Counted from the stretch's first letter, positions 51,199-60,202 are shown. The stretch: 64,000 nucleotides of DNA from Planococcus rifietoensis (GCF_001465795.2 NZ_CP013659.2:2250501-2314500), one strand, 5' to 3'. Program-made: numbers and translations. The notes: generated by a model not told the origin, from the letters alone.

Positions 51199-51813
51199 AT
51201 GTACATTCCAAAATACTATAAAGTGAATGACCCGGAAGAGATCCGCGCGTTTATCCAGGCCAATGCGTTTGGCACCTTGGTCACGACTAGAAAAGACCGA
51301 CCGATTGCTACTCATCTGCCTTTGCAGCTGAAAAAAGAAGGCGAGGATTATTACCTGACCGGCCATTTCGCTTATGGAAATCCTCAATGGCGCACGATTG
51401 AAGTGGCCAATGAGGTTCTCGTGACGTTCCAAGGTCCTCATGCTTATGTTTCTTCTTCCTGGTACGAGCAGAAAAACGTGCCGACTTGGAACTATCAATC
51501 GGCGCATGTGTATGGAACGGGGCGGTTGTTGTCGGAAGATGAACTGCGACAGGATTTAGTGACGCTATTGGAAACATACGAACAGCATCGCGACGAGCCG
51601 GTGTTGTGGGATACCTTGCCAAAAGAAATGCTGGAGCAGGAAATCAAAGGCATTGTCGGTTTCAAGCTGAAGATCACCGAAATCCAGGCAGCTTACAAGT
51701 TAAGCCAAAACCGCACGGCGAAAGACTATCAAAACGTCATTGACGGATTGCGCGAAGAAGACCATCCTGCTGCACACGAAGTGGCGGACGTCATGGACAA
51801 AAGACGCCCCTAG
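51199..51813 (+). CDS. paiB: PaiB-like FMN-binding regulator
   Basis: 204 residues with a split-barrel flavin-binding fold: MYIPKYYKVNDPEEIRAFIQ, FGTLVTTRKDRPIATHLPL, VTFQGPHAYVSSSWYEQKNV and PTWNYQSAHVYGTGRLL are all diagnostic of PaiB (YhfA family). In B. subtilis it represses genes for protease and sporulation; here its exact targets are not known. It ends the MarR-paiA-paiB run. AAGGAGG is close before the ATG. Confidence 0.93.
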   Translation: MYIPKYYKVNDPEEIRAFIQANAFGTLVTTRKDRPIATHLPLQLKKEGEDYYLTGHFAYGNPQWRTIEVANEVLVTFQGPHAYVSSSWYEQKNVPTWNYQSAHVYGTGRLLSEDELRQDLVTLLETYEQHRDEPVLWDTLPKEMLEQEIKGIVGFKLKITEIQAAYKLSQNRTAKDYQNVIDGLREEDHPAAHEVADVMDKRRP

Positions 51814-51831
51814 CTGCCTGACCCTTATCGC

Positions 51832-51860
51832 TTGAAGTTCAGGTCCTTTTCTTATATAAC
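51832..51860 (+). promoter_or_regulatory. Sigma-A promoter for the guanidine riboswitch
   Basis: TTGAAG-N17-TATAAC, with a predicted start near 51867, about 20 bases before the aptamer. Confidence 0.55.
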
Positions 51861-51884
51861 TAAGATAATTGAATGATAAAAAAA

Positions 51885-52007
51885 GTTTTCTAGGGTTCCG
51901 CAGCATCGCTGGCCTGGTCCGAGAGAAGACACACAGCTCATGCTGTGACACGGAGGGACAAAAGCCTGGGAGAAACTGTTTTTACAGTTCTCCTGGGCTT
52001 TTTATTT
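51885..52007 (+). promoter_or_regulatory. Guanidine-I (ykkC) riboswitch with terminator
   Basis: Contains CTAGGGTTCCG, GGCCTGGTCCGAGAG, GACACGGAGGGACAAAAGCC and GGGAG, the conserved ykkC-type blocks in order. The 3' strand of the aptamer also forms a terminator (GCCTGGGAGAAACTG against ACAGTTCTCCTGGGC, then TTTTTATTTT, 51964-52007), so guanidinium binding would free the transcript to continue. It lies in front of a small antisense gene and a structured repeat; the exporter genes are about 0.8 kb further on. Confidence 0.9.
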
Positions 52008-52135
52008 TGTAAGCCGCTGCTTTTGCGAGCGTAGTGGAGCACGGAATAGCGGGATAAACAAAAAAAGAACCCCTGCCTGCAGAAAGTTCTCGTTCATGGT
52101 CTGAGCTTTCGAAAATCCAGCGCCCTGAGGCACGG

Positions 52136-52279
52136 TCAGGATGATTTCTCTAACTCGTTCATTCTTTTTTCAAGTTCTTTGACACGATTGTTGCTCGTTA
52201 ACGAAGTGGTAAAAGCAATAATCGCGAAAGTGAAACCAGACAGGCCAAAAATAAAGCCCATGAGTCCAAAGGCTTCCAT
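52136..52279 (-). CDS. 47-residue membrane peptide with charged coil tail
   Basis: MEAFGLMGFIFGLSGF then a further hydrophobic part and the polar tail VKELEKRMNELEKSS, a short coiled coil. The site GAGGAGGG lies five bases before the ATG. It runs opposite to the riboswitch transcript. No family recognised. The neighbourhood 52008-52135 has no gene I can support. Confidence 0.6.
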   Translation of the reverse strand: MEAFGLMGFIFGLSGFTFAIIAFTTSLTSNNRVKELEKRMNELEKSS

Positions 52280-52559
52280 GCAATCCCTCCTCTGTTGACC
52301 TTAAGCAAGGCTTTTTTCGCTTATTCCTGGACCGATTGTGTGGGAATTATAAAGACACAAGCTTTATTCCACGGAATTGTAGACATTCATTGTACCATTT
52401 CCAGTGTCTGGAAGATATCGGTTCGATATTGAAACGGCTGTACTTTTTTAAATGCAGGAACAGCAAATATGTTGAAAAACTACCTCGAATAACATACTTG
52501 GATTCGTGTTACCTTCGTTTTTATGAATTTTATTAACCTGGATGAAAAAGCGGAGGATG

Positions 52560-52780
52560 GCGACTAATGAATAAGCGAAAGGAACTTGAGTTTGTTCATT
52601 TGCGACGCATCTGCCATGCAGATGTGGGAGCAGCTGCGTTTCGAACTGTTTCATTAGCGAACAAGAAGCGGCTGAAGCCGTGCCCTGGCAGCTGGCACCG
52701 CGACGTCCTGTCGCGCCAGCTGCATGACCCACATCCTGTGGGCCCGAAAGCGTCCACCTGCAGCGAATTCATTAGTTGAT
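52560..52780. repeat. Structured intergenic element, copy R4
   Basis: Lies between the riboswitch region and the SMR genes. Matches R1 at the 5' end (AATGAATAAGCGAAAG..., CATCTG/CAGATG hairpin) and all copies at the 3' end. Its hairpins are CAGCTGGC...GCGAC-GTCCT-GTCGC...GCCAGCTG and CCCACA-TCC-TGTGGG (52728-52742), the latter with compensated changes relative to R1 and R2. Confidence 0.78.
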
Positions 52781-52823
52781 CTACATTAGTTTTTCACTTT
52801 ATTTATTATTAGGAGGAATTCCA

Positions 52824-53165
52824 ATGAATTTTCAATGGGGAAAAGTATTAATCGCGGCATTGTTTGAAGTGGCGTGGGTAGTCGGATTAAAGCATGCGGA
52901 TTCGCTCGGCGAATGGCTGATAACGGTCGTTGCGATCGGCGTCAGCTTCACGTTGCTGATCGACGCCGGAAACAAATTGCCGGTCGGCACCGTGTATGCG
53001 GTATTTGTCGGGCTCGGGACAGCCGGGACGGTCTTGTCCGAAATCGTCTTGTTCAACGAACCTGTCAGTGCCGCAAAATTGGTACTGGTCGGGATACTAC
53101 TGCTCGGCGTTATCGGATTGAAACTCGTGACACCGGATTCTGCACCTGAAAGGAGTGAAGCGTGA
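52824..53165 (+). CDS. SMR transporter subunit, guanidinium exporter half (YkkC-like)
   Basis: 113 residues, four transmembrane helices. Starts [20 protein letters not shown] with the conserved helix-1 Glu, then [20 protein letters not shown] and a [20 protein letters not shown] block. Small multidrug-resistance family, paired type. TAGGAGG is close before the ATG. Its stop TGA overlaps the ATG of the next gene by one base, typical of paired subunits that form a heterodimer. The guanidine-I riboswitch upstream argues for guanidinium export (Gdx) rather than drug resistance. Confidence 0.88.
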   Translation: MNFQWGKVLIAALFEVAWVVGLKHADSLGEWLITVVAIGVSFTLLIDAGNKLPVGTVYAVFVGLGTAGTVLSEIVLFNEPVSAAKLVLVGILLLGVIGLKLVTPDSAPERSEA

Positions 53166-53479
53166 TGGCTTGGGTTTCATTGATATTTGCAGGGATTTTT
53201 GAAATGGTCGGCGTCGCCATGATCAACAAATGGCATCACGACCGCAAATGGCAGTCACTCGCGATGCTCATCGGCGGCTTTGTCGCGAGCTTCTTATTTT
53301 TATCGTTTGCGATGGAAACACTTCCGATGGGAACGGCGTACGCGATTTGGACCGGCATCGGGGCATCCGGCGGTGCGATCATCGGCATGCTGTTCTACAA
53401 CGAATCAAAAGATTGGCGGCGCATCTTGTTTATCGCGATGGTGCTCGGGTCTGCCGTCGGGTTGAAGCTCGTTTCATAA
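53165..53479 (+). CDS. SMR transporter subunit, guanidinium exporter half (YkkD-like)
   Basis: 104 residues, four helices. AWVSLIFAGIFEMVGVAMIN carries the essential Glu in helix 1; then LSFAMETLPMGTAYAIWTGI, the family signature with Trp, and MLFYNESKDWRRILFIAMVL. Partner of the preceding gene, starting within its stop codon. The two differ in topology-bias loops as expected for antiparallel pairs. No terminator is obvious between it and the next gene. Confidence 0.88.
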   Translation: MAWVSLIFAGIFEMVGVAMINKWHHDRKWQSLAMLIGGFVASFLFLSFAMETLPMGTAYAIWTGIGASGGAIIGMLFYNESKDWRRILFIAMVLGSAVGLKLVS

Positions 53480-53599
53480 TTAATAATGGCAAAACTCCCC
53501 CGCTTCCCCTACTATGAAAACTAGAGATCAATGGCAAAAACATCCTTTTTTGCCACTACACCAAGACTTACACCATCTATTCAAAGGGAGTGGGATGGA

Positions 53600-54496
53600 A
53601 TGGATTTCAAGAATGTCACGGTCGCAGGAAGTGGTGTGTTGGGGAGCCAAATCGCTTTTCAGTCTGCGTATCACGGGTTTGACGTTGCGGTATACGATAT
53701 CACCGAGGAAGCGTTGACTCGCGCAAAAGAACGTTTCGACGTGCTGAAAAAGCATTTCAAGAAAGATTTGAAAGCGACCGATGAAGCGTTGGACGCAGCG
53801 TATCATCGCCTGTCTTTCCATACGGATTTAGGGGAGGCCGTAAAGAATGCCGATTTGATGATCGAAGCGGTGCCTGAGGTACTCGATATCAAAAAAGAGT
53901 TCTACACGAACTTGGCAAAAGTCGCACCGCAACAGACCGTCTTTGCGACCAACACGTCAACGATGCTGCCGAGCACGTTTGCGGAATATACAGGACGGCC
54001 CGAGAAGTTTTTGGCGCTTCATTTCGCTAACGACATCTGGCGCAGCAATACCGCAGAGATCATGGGACACGGTGGCACCGATGAATCGGTCTTCAACGAC
54101 GTGGTCGAGTTTTCTCAAGCGATTGGCATGGTGGCGCTGCCTCTACACAAAGAACAGCCGGGCTATATTTTGAATACCTTGCTCGTGCCGTTTTTGAATT
54201 CGGCGCAGTATTTGGTCGTCAATGGCATTTCGGATCCGCACACTGTCGACAAAACCTGGATGATCGCAACCGGCGCGCCACGAGGACCGTTCGCGATCTT
54301 GGATGTTATCGGCATCAATACGCCCTATCACTTGTCCGTCGCCAAAGCCAATGCCGGCGACGCAGAAGCGGCAAAAGTCGCGGACTACCTGAAAACGGAA
54401 TTTCTCGACAAAGGCCGCATGGGCATCCAAAACGGCAAAGGCTTCTACGATTACCCGAACCCGCGCTATATGGACAAAGATTTTTTAAAAGAATGA
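53600..54496 (+). CDS. 3-hydroxyacyl-CoA dehydrogenase (3-hydroxybutyryl-CoA type)
   Basis: 298-residue single-domain NAD-dependent dehydrogenase. Rossmann start NVTVAGSGVLGSQIAFQSAY, DLMIEAVPEVLDIKKEFY, ATNTSTMLPSTFAEYTGRPE, and the catalytic His in FLALHFANDIWRSN; the usual H-x-E dyad has N-A-D after the His, so the exact dyad should be checked. C-terminal GPFAILDVIGINTPYHLS and GIQNGKGFYDYPNP are standard. ATG 53600 is nine bases after AAAGGGAG. Fatty-acid or hydroxybutyrate metabolism. Confidence 0.87.
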   Translation: MDFKNVTVAGSGVLGSQIAFQSAYHGFDVAVYDITEEALTRAKERFDVLKKHFKKDLKATDEALDAAYHRLSFHTDLGEAVKNADLMIEAVPEVLDIKKEFYTNLAKVAPQQTVFATNTSTMLPSTFAEYTGRPEKFLALHFANDIWRSNTAEIMGHGGTDESVFNDVVEFSQAIGMVALPLHKEQPGYILNTLLVPFLNSAQYLVVNGISDPHTVDKTWMIATGAPRGPFAILDVIGINTPYHLSVAKANAGDAEAAKVADYLKTEFLDKGRMGIQNGKGFYDYPNPRYMDKDFLKE

Positions 54497-54507
54497 GCTA
54501 AGACAAC

Positions 54508-54551
54508 CCGCAAATCTGTGCGTGAATAAACACAGGTTTGCGGGTTTTTTG
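54508..54551 (+). terminator. Terminator of the dehydrogenase gene
   Basis: CCCGCAAATCTGTG/CACAGGTTTGCGGG stem followed by six T. Confidence 0.9.
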
Positions 54552-54572
54552 CGTTTTTATTTTCTTGTAGAT

Positions 54573-54613
54573 TAAAGATGCACCCAAACTGAGCCTCTTA
54601 GTTTGGTGGTGCT
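54573..54613 (-). terminator. Terminator of the PepSY gene
   Basis: Minus-strand GCACC..CAAACT pairs with AGTTTGGGTGC; the T run is weak. Confidence 0.5.
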
Positions 54614-54623
54614 TCTCTATTGT

Positions 54624-55166
54624 TTAGATCTTGCCTTGATATATGCGCTTGCCGCTATCCAAGTCGATGATTTCTAACTCTTGGCTATGTTTCAGAAAAA
54701 TGGTCTTGAACTGTTTTTCACCGCTTTCATTCACTAGAAAGAGAATGCGGTTTCCTGGATTGTCTGTGGCTAAATGGTAGGTAAGTGAATCCGTAGTTAC
54801 TTTCGTTTCGATCGTCGCGTATTCTGCGTAGTTTGCGGCATCTACCGGCCGGCTGAATTCCTCGTCAGGGACAGCTTCTTCATCGGGAGCTTGTGTTAAA
54901 AATTCCCCTGATGCGGCGTCGATCATGAACTCATATTCACGGCTAGAACTTTCCACTTCGACTTCGTAAAAACGATTATCTTCTAACGATAACTCCACTT
55001 CCTGTACCGTTCCTTCCACTTTAGCGAACACTTCCTGCAAAGCTTCCTCTGCACTTATTTTCGGTTCCTCAGTGGCGTTCAATGCAGACGCCCCTACAAC
55101 AGACGCGCCGCCAATGCCGCCCGCGATGGCAGTTCCTGCAATGAGTTTCATCCCTAATTTTTTCAA
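54624..55166 (-). CDS. PepSY-domain exported protein
   Basis: 180 residues. N-terminal signal or membrane helix (LIAGTAIAGGIGGASVVGAS). A PepSY domain follows: ISAEEALQEVFAKVEGTVQE, RFYEVEVESSSREYEFMIDA and SGEFL. A second, unrelated C-terminal part (TKVTTDSLTYHLATDNPGNR) completes it. PepSY proteins often inhibit proteases or bind wall. GGAGGAATCG precedes the ATG. Single-gene unit. Confidence 0.85.
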   Translation of the reverse strand: MKKLGMKLIAGTAIAGGIGGASVVGASALNATEEPKISAEEALQEVFAKVEGTVQEVELSLEDNRFYEVEVESSSREYEFMIDAASGEFLTQAPDEEAVPDEEFSRPVDAANYAEYATIETKVTTDSLTYHLATDNPGNRILFLVNESGEKQFKTIFLKHSQELEIIDLDSGKRIYQGKI

Positions 55167-55389
55167 AACGATTCCTCCTTTTTGTTATTACACAATAACA
55201 ATAACGAACCGAAATGAGCTTCAACTGAGGAGAAGATTAGAATTCGATGAGAATCCCCGCTTTCGTCTTTTACTTGTTTAACTGCTTGTTTCGTGACCCC
55301 TTTTACCATTGGATATATGATCTGATCGACACAGCAACAACATCTTCAAAAATTCATTTACTATAGCTTTTGTTAAGGTACGAAAAAAA

Positions 55390-55418
55390 TTGTCTAGCTG
55401 GATTCGCCAAACTACAGT
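55390..55418 (+). promoter_or_regulatory. Possible sigma-A promoter for the PTS genes
   Basis: TTGTCT-N17-TACAGT, about 95 bases before the regulator ATG. The 55167-55514 gap holds nothing else I can support. Confidence 0.35.
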
Positions 55419-55514
55419 ACAGTGTTGTGCAGCGACAGGAACAATATTGGGACTGAGAAAAGATAGATTTCAGCAAATACATCGAATATGGTAGAGACAA
55501 GGGAGGCCTGAAGG

Positions 55515-57581
55515 ATGTTTTTAGACGAACGAAGCGCTAATTTACTAAAGCTCCTGCAGTATTCATCGATTCCCTCGATGAGTGAAATGGAAGATCAAAC
55601 AGGGCTGACACGCAGACAGATTCAATACAGTTTGGGTAAGGTCAATGATTGGCTCCAATTTAATAATTATGCCCTTGTGCAGTACAAAAAAGAACTTGGT
55701 TATTTTTTGCCCGATCAGATTCCAGAAGATGAAATCAGCGTCAAGCTGACCAAACGGAGTTATGTTTTTTCAGAAAAGGACCGGGAGCAAGTCATTTACT
55801 TAATGATCCTGCTGAGCCAAGAATCACTGTCCGTTTTTCATTTCCAATCGGCCACGGGCGTTTCAAGAAACACCGTACTGAATGACCTCCAGCGTTTGAA
55901 AGAACTGGCTAGCGGCATGGGATTAACCATCCAATACTCCAAGCAATCCGGTTACATCATTACGGGCGACAGCCGGATCAAACGATTCGTCATCGAGCAG
56001 CTGCTGTATGAAGTATTGAACAGCCCAAACAGCCAAATGATTACACAGTGCATCTGGAGTGAATTTGAAGAGCGCATCACGGCGGTGCATCAGAAGTTGG
56101 AAACCATCGAAAAGCAGTTGGGCATCATGTTCACGGATGAACGGCTCGATGAACTCGCCTACCTGTTCTTTTCGACCGATCAATTGATCGGTAAAGGAGA
56201 AGAGTTGGAGCAAGACCCGAGCTGGCTGCCATTTGCAGAAACTAAAGAATATGCACTGATCGAAGCCATGATCAACACAGCAACGTTCCAATCCAATTGG
56301 AGCCAGACGGAAAAACTCTACGCTACCTTGCATCTCGTCAGCATGAACCGGACAAAAGACCGGTCTCCCTTAAGAGATGATCAAGTTTTCCGCGAGCTGT
56401 TGCAGCAAGTCACGGAAGAGTTTGAACGGCTGACATTTGTCCATCTTCAAGATAAAGACCAGCTGTACGAGCAGTTGTATGTCCATTTCAAACCGGCTTT
56501 TTATCGCATCAAATACGGGTTTCCTCACGTGAATCCGATGATGGAGCGGGTTTCCAAAATTTATCCGGAACTTCATCATTTGACGCGTAAATCCTTGAAG
56601 ATCCTGGAGAAAGAGCTGGGCATCGAACTGCCGGAAGATGAAGCCGCTTATTTTACGATCTATTTCGGCGGCTGGCTTCAACGGCAAGGCACCCGTTTGG
56701 ACGACCGGAAAAAAGCGATTGTCGTTTGCCCTCACGGCATCGGCGTCAGCAATATCCTCAACTACACGCTGCGGGAATTGTTTCCGACGATCCTGTTTTT
56801 GGATGTCTTGTCTGTCCGGGACACAGCGGAGTATCCACTGGATTATGATTTGGTCTTTTCATCGGTCTACTTGAATACGGAAGCCACTTTATTCGTAGTC
56901 CCGCCCATTCTTGAAGAGCGGGACAAGCAGAAACTCAATAAACAAGTGATGCAGGAACTTTACGGTTATACCGTGCCGGACTCGGATGTTGACGGCTTGA
57001 TGAAGCTCATTTCACAATACGCAACGATCCACGACCCGAAACAATTGGAAAAGGAATTGCAAGCCGCTTTGTATACGCAAGCCGCAGGAACAAACACACA
57101 TGCAGTAAAGGAGGCAGAAAAACCTGTGCTAGGAGAACTACTGACTACCCAAACTCTTCAATTAAAACAACAAGTCGCCACTTGGCAAGAAGCGATTCAA
57201 CTGGCTGCCAGCCCGCTCGTCGAATTAGGCACCGTGAAAGAACAATATGTAACGGCGATGATCGAATCGATCGAGAAGAACGGCCCGTACGTGGTCATCA
57301 CCCCACTGGTCGCCATCCCCCATGCACGCCCTGAAGAAGGAGTGCTGTCCTTATCGATGAGCTTATTGAAGCTTGACCAGGCGGTGGATTTCGCGCCGGA
57401 TAAACCTGTTCAATTGATCATCGTCTTGGCGGCAGCGGACAGTGACTCGCATCTGCGTGCTTTGATCCAACTGACCACTTTACTGAACGAGCCGGCCAAT
57501 ATTGAAAAAATGCTTGAAGCTACAGACAAAGAACAATTATTGGAGATCATCCAAACATATTCTAAGGAGGAAACAGAATGA
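55515..57581 (+). CDS. PRD-containing transcriptional activator with fused EIIB and EIIA domains
   Basis: BglG/MtlR-type regulator of 688 residues: N-terminal HTH domains (SIPSMSEMEDQTGLTRRQIQ; VSRNTVLNDLQRLKELASGM), two PRD domains around residues 180-390 with conserved His (LYATLHLVSMNRTKD; VNPMMERVSKIYPELHHLT), an EIIB-like domain (AIVVCPHGIGVSNILNYTLR, about 397-416) with Cys, and an EIIA domain (IPHARPEEGVLSLSMSLLK) with its His. It would sense PTS phosphorylation state and, through its EIIA, may also phosphorylate the EIIB encoded next. Overlaps the EIIB gene by four bases. Confidence 0.9.
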   Translation: MFLDERSANLLKLLQYSSIPSMSEMEDQTGLTRRQIQYSLGKVNDWLQFNNYALVQYKKELGYFLPDQIPEDEISVKLTKRSYVFSEKDREQVIYLMILLSQESLSVFHFQSATGVSRNTVLNDLQRLKELASGMGLTIQYSKQSGYIITGDSRIKRFVIEQLLYEVLNSPNSQMITQCIWSEFEERITAVHQKLETIEKQLGIMFTDERLDELAYLFFSTDQLIGKGEELEQDPSWLPFAETKEYALIEAMINTATFQSNWSQTEKLYATLHLVSMNRTKDRSPLRDDQVFRELLQQVTEEFERLTFVHLQDKDQLYEQLYVHFKPAFYRIKYGFPHVNPMMERVSKIYPELHHLTRKSLKILEKELGIELPEDEAAYFTIYFGGWLQRQGTRLDDRKKAIVVCPHGIGVSNILNYTLRELFPTILFLDVLSVRDTAEYPLDYDLVFSSVYLNTEATLFVVPPILEERDKQKLNKQVMQELYGYTVPDSDVDGLMKLISQYATIHDPKQLEKELQAALYTQAAGTNTHAVKEAEKPVLGELLTTQTLQLKQQVATWQEAIQLAASPLVELGTVKEQYVTAMIESIEKNGPYVVITPLVAIPHARPEEGVLSLSMSLLKLDQAVDFAPDKPVQLIIVLAAADSDSHLRALIQLTTLLNEPANIEKMLEATDKEQLLEIIQTYSKEETE

Positions 57582-57844
57582 AAATCATGGTAGTGTGCGG
57601 AAACGGATTAGGAAGCAGCTTTATTATGGAATTGAATGTGAAAAAAGCGTTAAAAGAATTAGGAAAAACAGCGGAAGTCGACCATACCGACCTGACTTCG
57701 GCGAAATCGGTGCAGGCTGATATCTTTATCGGAGCTGCCGATATCATGAGCCAACTCGAAGATGGGAAAAGAACCATCATCAACTTAGAGAACATGATGA
57801 GCATTCCGGAAATCAAATCCAAACTAGAGCCTCATTTAGCATAA
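57578..57844 (+). CDS. PTS EIIB component, ascorbate family
   Basis: 88-residue cytoplasmic phosphocarrier. The phospho-cysteine lies in IMVVCGNGLGSSFIMELNVK (Cys 8), the standard Ula/Sga-type EIIB opening, followed by VDHTDLTSAKSVQADIFIGA. AAGGAGG lies before the ATG, inside the end of the regulator gene. It would take phosphate from the EIIA domain fused to the regulator and give it to the sugar with the EIIC protein. Confidence 0.92.
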   Translation: MKIMVVCGNGLGSSFIMELNVKKALKELGKTAEVDHTDLTSAKSVQADIFIGAADIMSQLEDGKRTIINLENMMSIPEIKSKLEPHLA

Positions 57845-57868
57845 GTCTGGCGTGAAGGGAGAACTGCT

Positions 57869-59137
57869 ATGTTACAGGTAATCATGAACGACATCTTAGG
57901 TGAACCAGCCATCCTCATCGGATTGTTTGCGCTCGTGGGGTTATTGCTGCAGCGCAAAAGCAGCGCGGACGTTGTTTCGGGCACATTAAAAACAGTCATG
58001 GGCTTTCTCATTATTGGAGCCGGCGCGACAGTACTGATCGGCTCACTGGACATCTTCGGGAAAATGTTCGACTATGCATTCAATGTGCAGGGCGTCATTC
58101 CGAACAACGAAGCGATTGTCGCTGCTGCACAAAGCGAGTTCGGAACATCTACTGCCTTGATCATGGTATTCGGGATGATCACCAATATCGTGTTGGCGCG
58201 CATCACGCCGTTTAAATTTATCTTCCTGACAGGTCACCATACCTTGTTTATGGCGTGCCTACTCGCTGTCACGTTGTCAGTCGGCGGTCTCGAAGGCGCT
58301 CCATTGATCATTGTGGGATCGATTATTTTGGGCTTGTGCATGGTGCTGTTTCCAGCGCTGTTGCAGCCGTATGTGCGGCAGATTACAGGCAGCGACGATT
58401 TTGCTGTCGGGCATTTCGGCTCGATTGGCTATTTTGTATCTGCCAATGTCGGCAAATGGGTTGGCGATAAAGAAAAAACAACTGAAGAGATCAAAGTTCC
58501 TAAGTCACTGGGCTTTTTGAGAGATACTTCGGTAGCCGTTTCGTTGACAATGGTGTTATTCTTCCTCGTTGTCGCTTTGTTTGCCGGACAGGACTATATT
58601 GAAACGACGCTATCAGGCGGTTCGAATTTCTTGGTCTTCTCCTTCATCCAAGCGATCACGTTTGCGGCAGGCGTGTTCATCATCTTGGCGGGTGTTCGAA
58701 TGCTCATTGCTGAAATCGTCCCTGCTTTCCAAGGGATTGCCGATAAATTGGTGCCGAATACGAAGCCGGCATTGGACGTTCCAACGGTCTTCCCGTTCGC
58801 GCCAAATGCTGTCATCATCGGATTCCTATTCAGCTTCCTTGCTGGATTGCTGGCGATGTTCGTCCTACCGGTTCTCGGGTTAAGCGTTATCGTCCCTGGA
58901 TTGGTTCCGCATTTCTTCACGGGAGCTGCAGCTGGCGTCTTCGGCAACATCACAGGCGGAAGACGTGGTGCCATGGCGGGCGCGTTTGCCAACGGATTGA
59001 TCATCAGTTTCATCCCGGCCATCCTATTGGTCTTGATGGGCGATATCGGATTCACCGGAACGACTTTCGGCGACTCGGACTTTGGCGTTGTCGGCATCTT
59101 GATCTTGAGCATCATGAAGTTGTTAGGTTTCGCATAA
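57869..59137 (+). CDS. PTS EIIC component, ascorbate family (UlaA/SgaT-like)
   Basis: Integral membrane sugar channel of 422 residues, about ten or eleven hydrophobic segments. IMNDILGEPAILIGLFALVG, GFLIIGAGATVLIGSLDIFG, FLTGHHTLFMACLLAVTLSV and GNITGGRRGAMAGAFANGLI are typical of UlaA-type permeases. No ulaD/E/F/G-like ascorbate catabolic genes are seen nearby; sucrose-6-phosphate hydrolase and fructokinase follow on the other strand. The substrate could thus differ from ascorbate. GAAGGGAG precedes the ATG. Confidence 0.92.
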   Translation: MLQVIMNDILGEPAILIGLFALVGLLLQRKSSADVVSGTLKTVMGFLIIGAGATVLIGSLDIFGKMFDYAFNVQGVIPNNEAIVAAAQSEFGTSTALIMVFGMITNIVLARITPFKFIFLTGHHTLFMACLLAVTLSVGGLEGAPLIIVGSIILGLCMVLFPALLQPYVRQITGSDDFAVGHFGSIGYFVSANVGKWVGDKEKTTEEIKVPKSLGFLRDTSVAVSLTMVLFFLVVALFAGQDYIETTLSGGSNFLVFSFIQAITFAAGVFIILAGVRMLIAEIVPAFQGIADKLVPNTKPALDVPTVFPFAPNAVIIGFLFSFLAGLLAMFVLPVLGLSVIVPGLVPHFFTGAAAGVFGNITGGRRGAMAGAFANGLIISFIPAILLVLMGDIGFTGTTFGDSDFGVVGILILSIMKLLGFA

Positions 59138-59141
59138 TCAA

Positions 59142-59186
59142 TAAAAAAACCATTCCAAAATCGACTGATTTTGGAATGGTTTTTTG
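59142..59186. terminator. Bidirectional terminator
   Basis: Perfect CCATTCCAAAATC/GATTTTGGAATGG stem with A and T runs on both sides, separating EIIC from fructokinase. Confidence 0.9.
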
Positions 59187-59236
59187 TGTGCAGTATTATA
59201 CAGTTGTTTGCCAAATCCTTTGGACATTTCGCGGGT

Positions 59237-60202
59237 TTACTCCATCAACTCCAAGACCCGTTCTTTCGTCGGAAGTGAAGAAATAGCCCCTTTTTCAGTA
59301 ACGGCCAGTGCCCCGCTCGCATTCGCAAAAGCCAGCAGCTCTTGGTGATGCTCACTTAATATGGCTTCCAGATTGCCTGGTCCTGCATCCAGACTCAATA
59401 ATCGGTACAAGAAAGCGCCAGTGAATGCATCTCCCGCCCCTGTCGTATCTTCGACTTTGACTGAATATCCCGCGGATGAGTATTTTTCGTTTTGTACGTA
59501 CAGATCTGCTCCCTTAGCGCCTTTAGTCAACACCACTGCCAATACCTCCCCTGTGAACAACGAGTTAATGGCTATGGATTCGTCTGCTATGCCTGTGATG
59601 AACTCCAGTTCGTCGTCGGATACCTTGACGATATGTGCCTTCGGAATGAATTCCTGGATGGTCTCCCGGCATTGCTTCGGATTGTCCCAAAGCGGCAAGC
59701 GCACATTGGGGTCAAAACTGATGATGGCGCCGTGCCTCTTGGCTGCCCCGATCGCTTTCACGTGGGCTTTTTTTATCGGGCTGTCGACTAAATCGACCGA
59801 ACCGAAATGCAGCACATCGCCTTGCTTGAACCAGTCGGCATCCACTTCTGAGGCTTCAAGAAGCAAATCTGCAGAAGGATTTCTGTAAAACGAAAAGTCC
59901 CGCTCCCCGTCTTCCCGCAACGAAACGAAAGCAAGCCCGGTATTCGCTTTTTTTGTCCGTGGAATCTTATCGATTTTCACGCCCGCTTCGGCAAGCCGTT
60001 CCAACAGAAAATCACCAAAGGCATCTTGTCCGACTTTGGTGATCAATGAAGCCGTGCCGCCAAACTTTGCGACTGAAGCTGCCACATTGGCAGGCGCTCC
60101 CCCTGGCACCCGTGTAAAAGAATCCACATCTTTCAAGGCGATGCCTTTTTGATGGGGAATAAAATCGATCAGTACTTCGCCAATCGAGAACAGATTTCCC
60201 AT
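59237..60202 (-). CDS. Fructokinase, PfkB family (ScrK-like)
   Basis: 321-residue ribokinase-family sugar kinase that phosphorylates fructose to fructose-6-phosphate. Opening LFSIGEVLIDFIPHQKG, PGGAPANVAASVAKFGG substrate loop, GFVSLRED-like ERDFSFYRNPSAD lid and the C-terminal signature DTTGAGDAFTGAFLYRLL with the catalytic Asp. AGGTGCCGA-type site precedes the ATG. It follows the sucrose-6-phosphate hydrolase gene by 32 bp, giving a scrBK unit. Confidence 0.9.
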   Translation of the reverse strand: MGNLFSIGEVLIDFIPHQKGIALKDVDSFTRVPGGAPANVAASVAKFGGTASLITKVGQDAFGDFLLERLAEAGVKIDKIPRTKKANTGLAFVSLREDGERDFSFYRNPSADLLLEASEVDADWFKQGDVLHFGSVDLVDSPIKKAHVKAIGAAKRHGAIISFDPNVRLPLWDNPKQCRETIQEFIPKAHIVKVSDDELEFITGIADESIAINSLFTGEVLAVVLTKGAKGADLYVQNEKYSSAGYSVKVEDTTGAGDAFTGAFLYRLLSLDAGPGNLEAILSEHHQELLAFANASGALAVTEKGAISSLPTKERVLELME

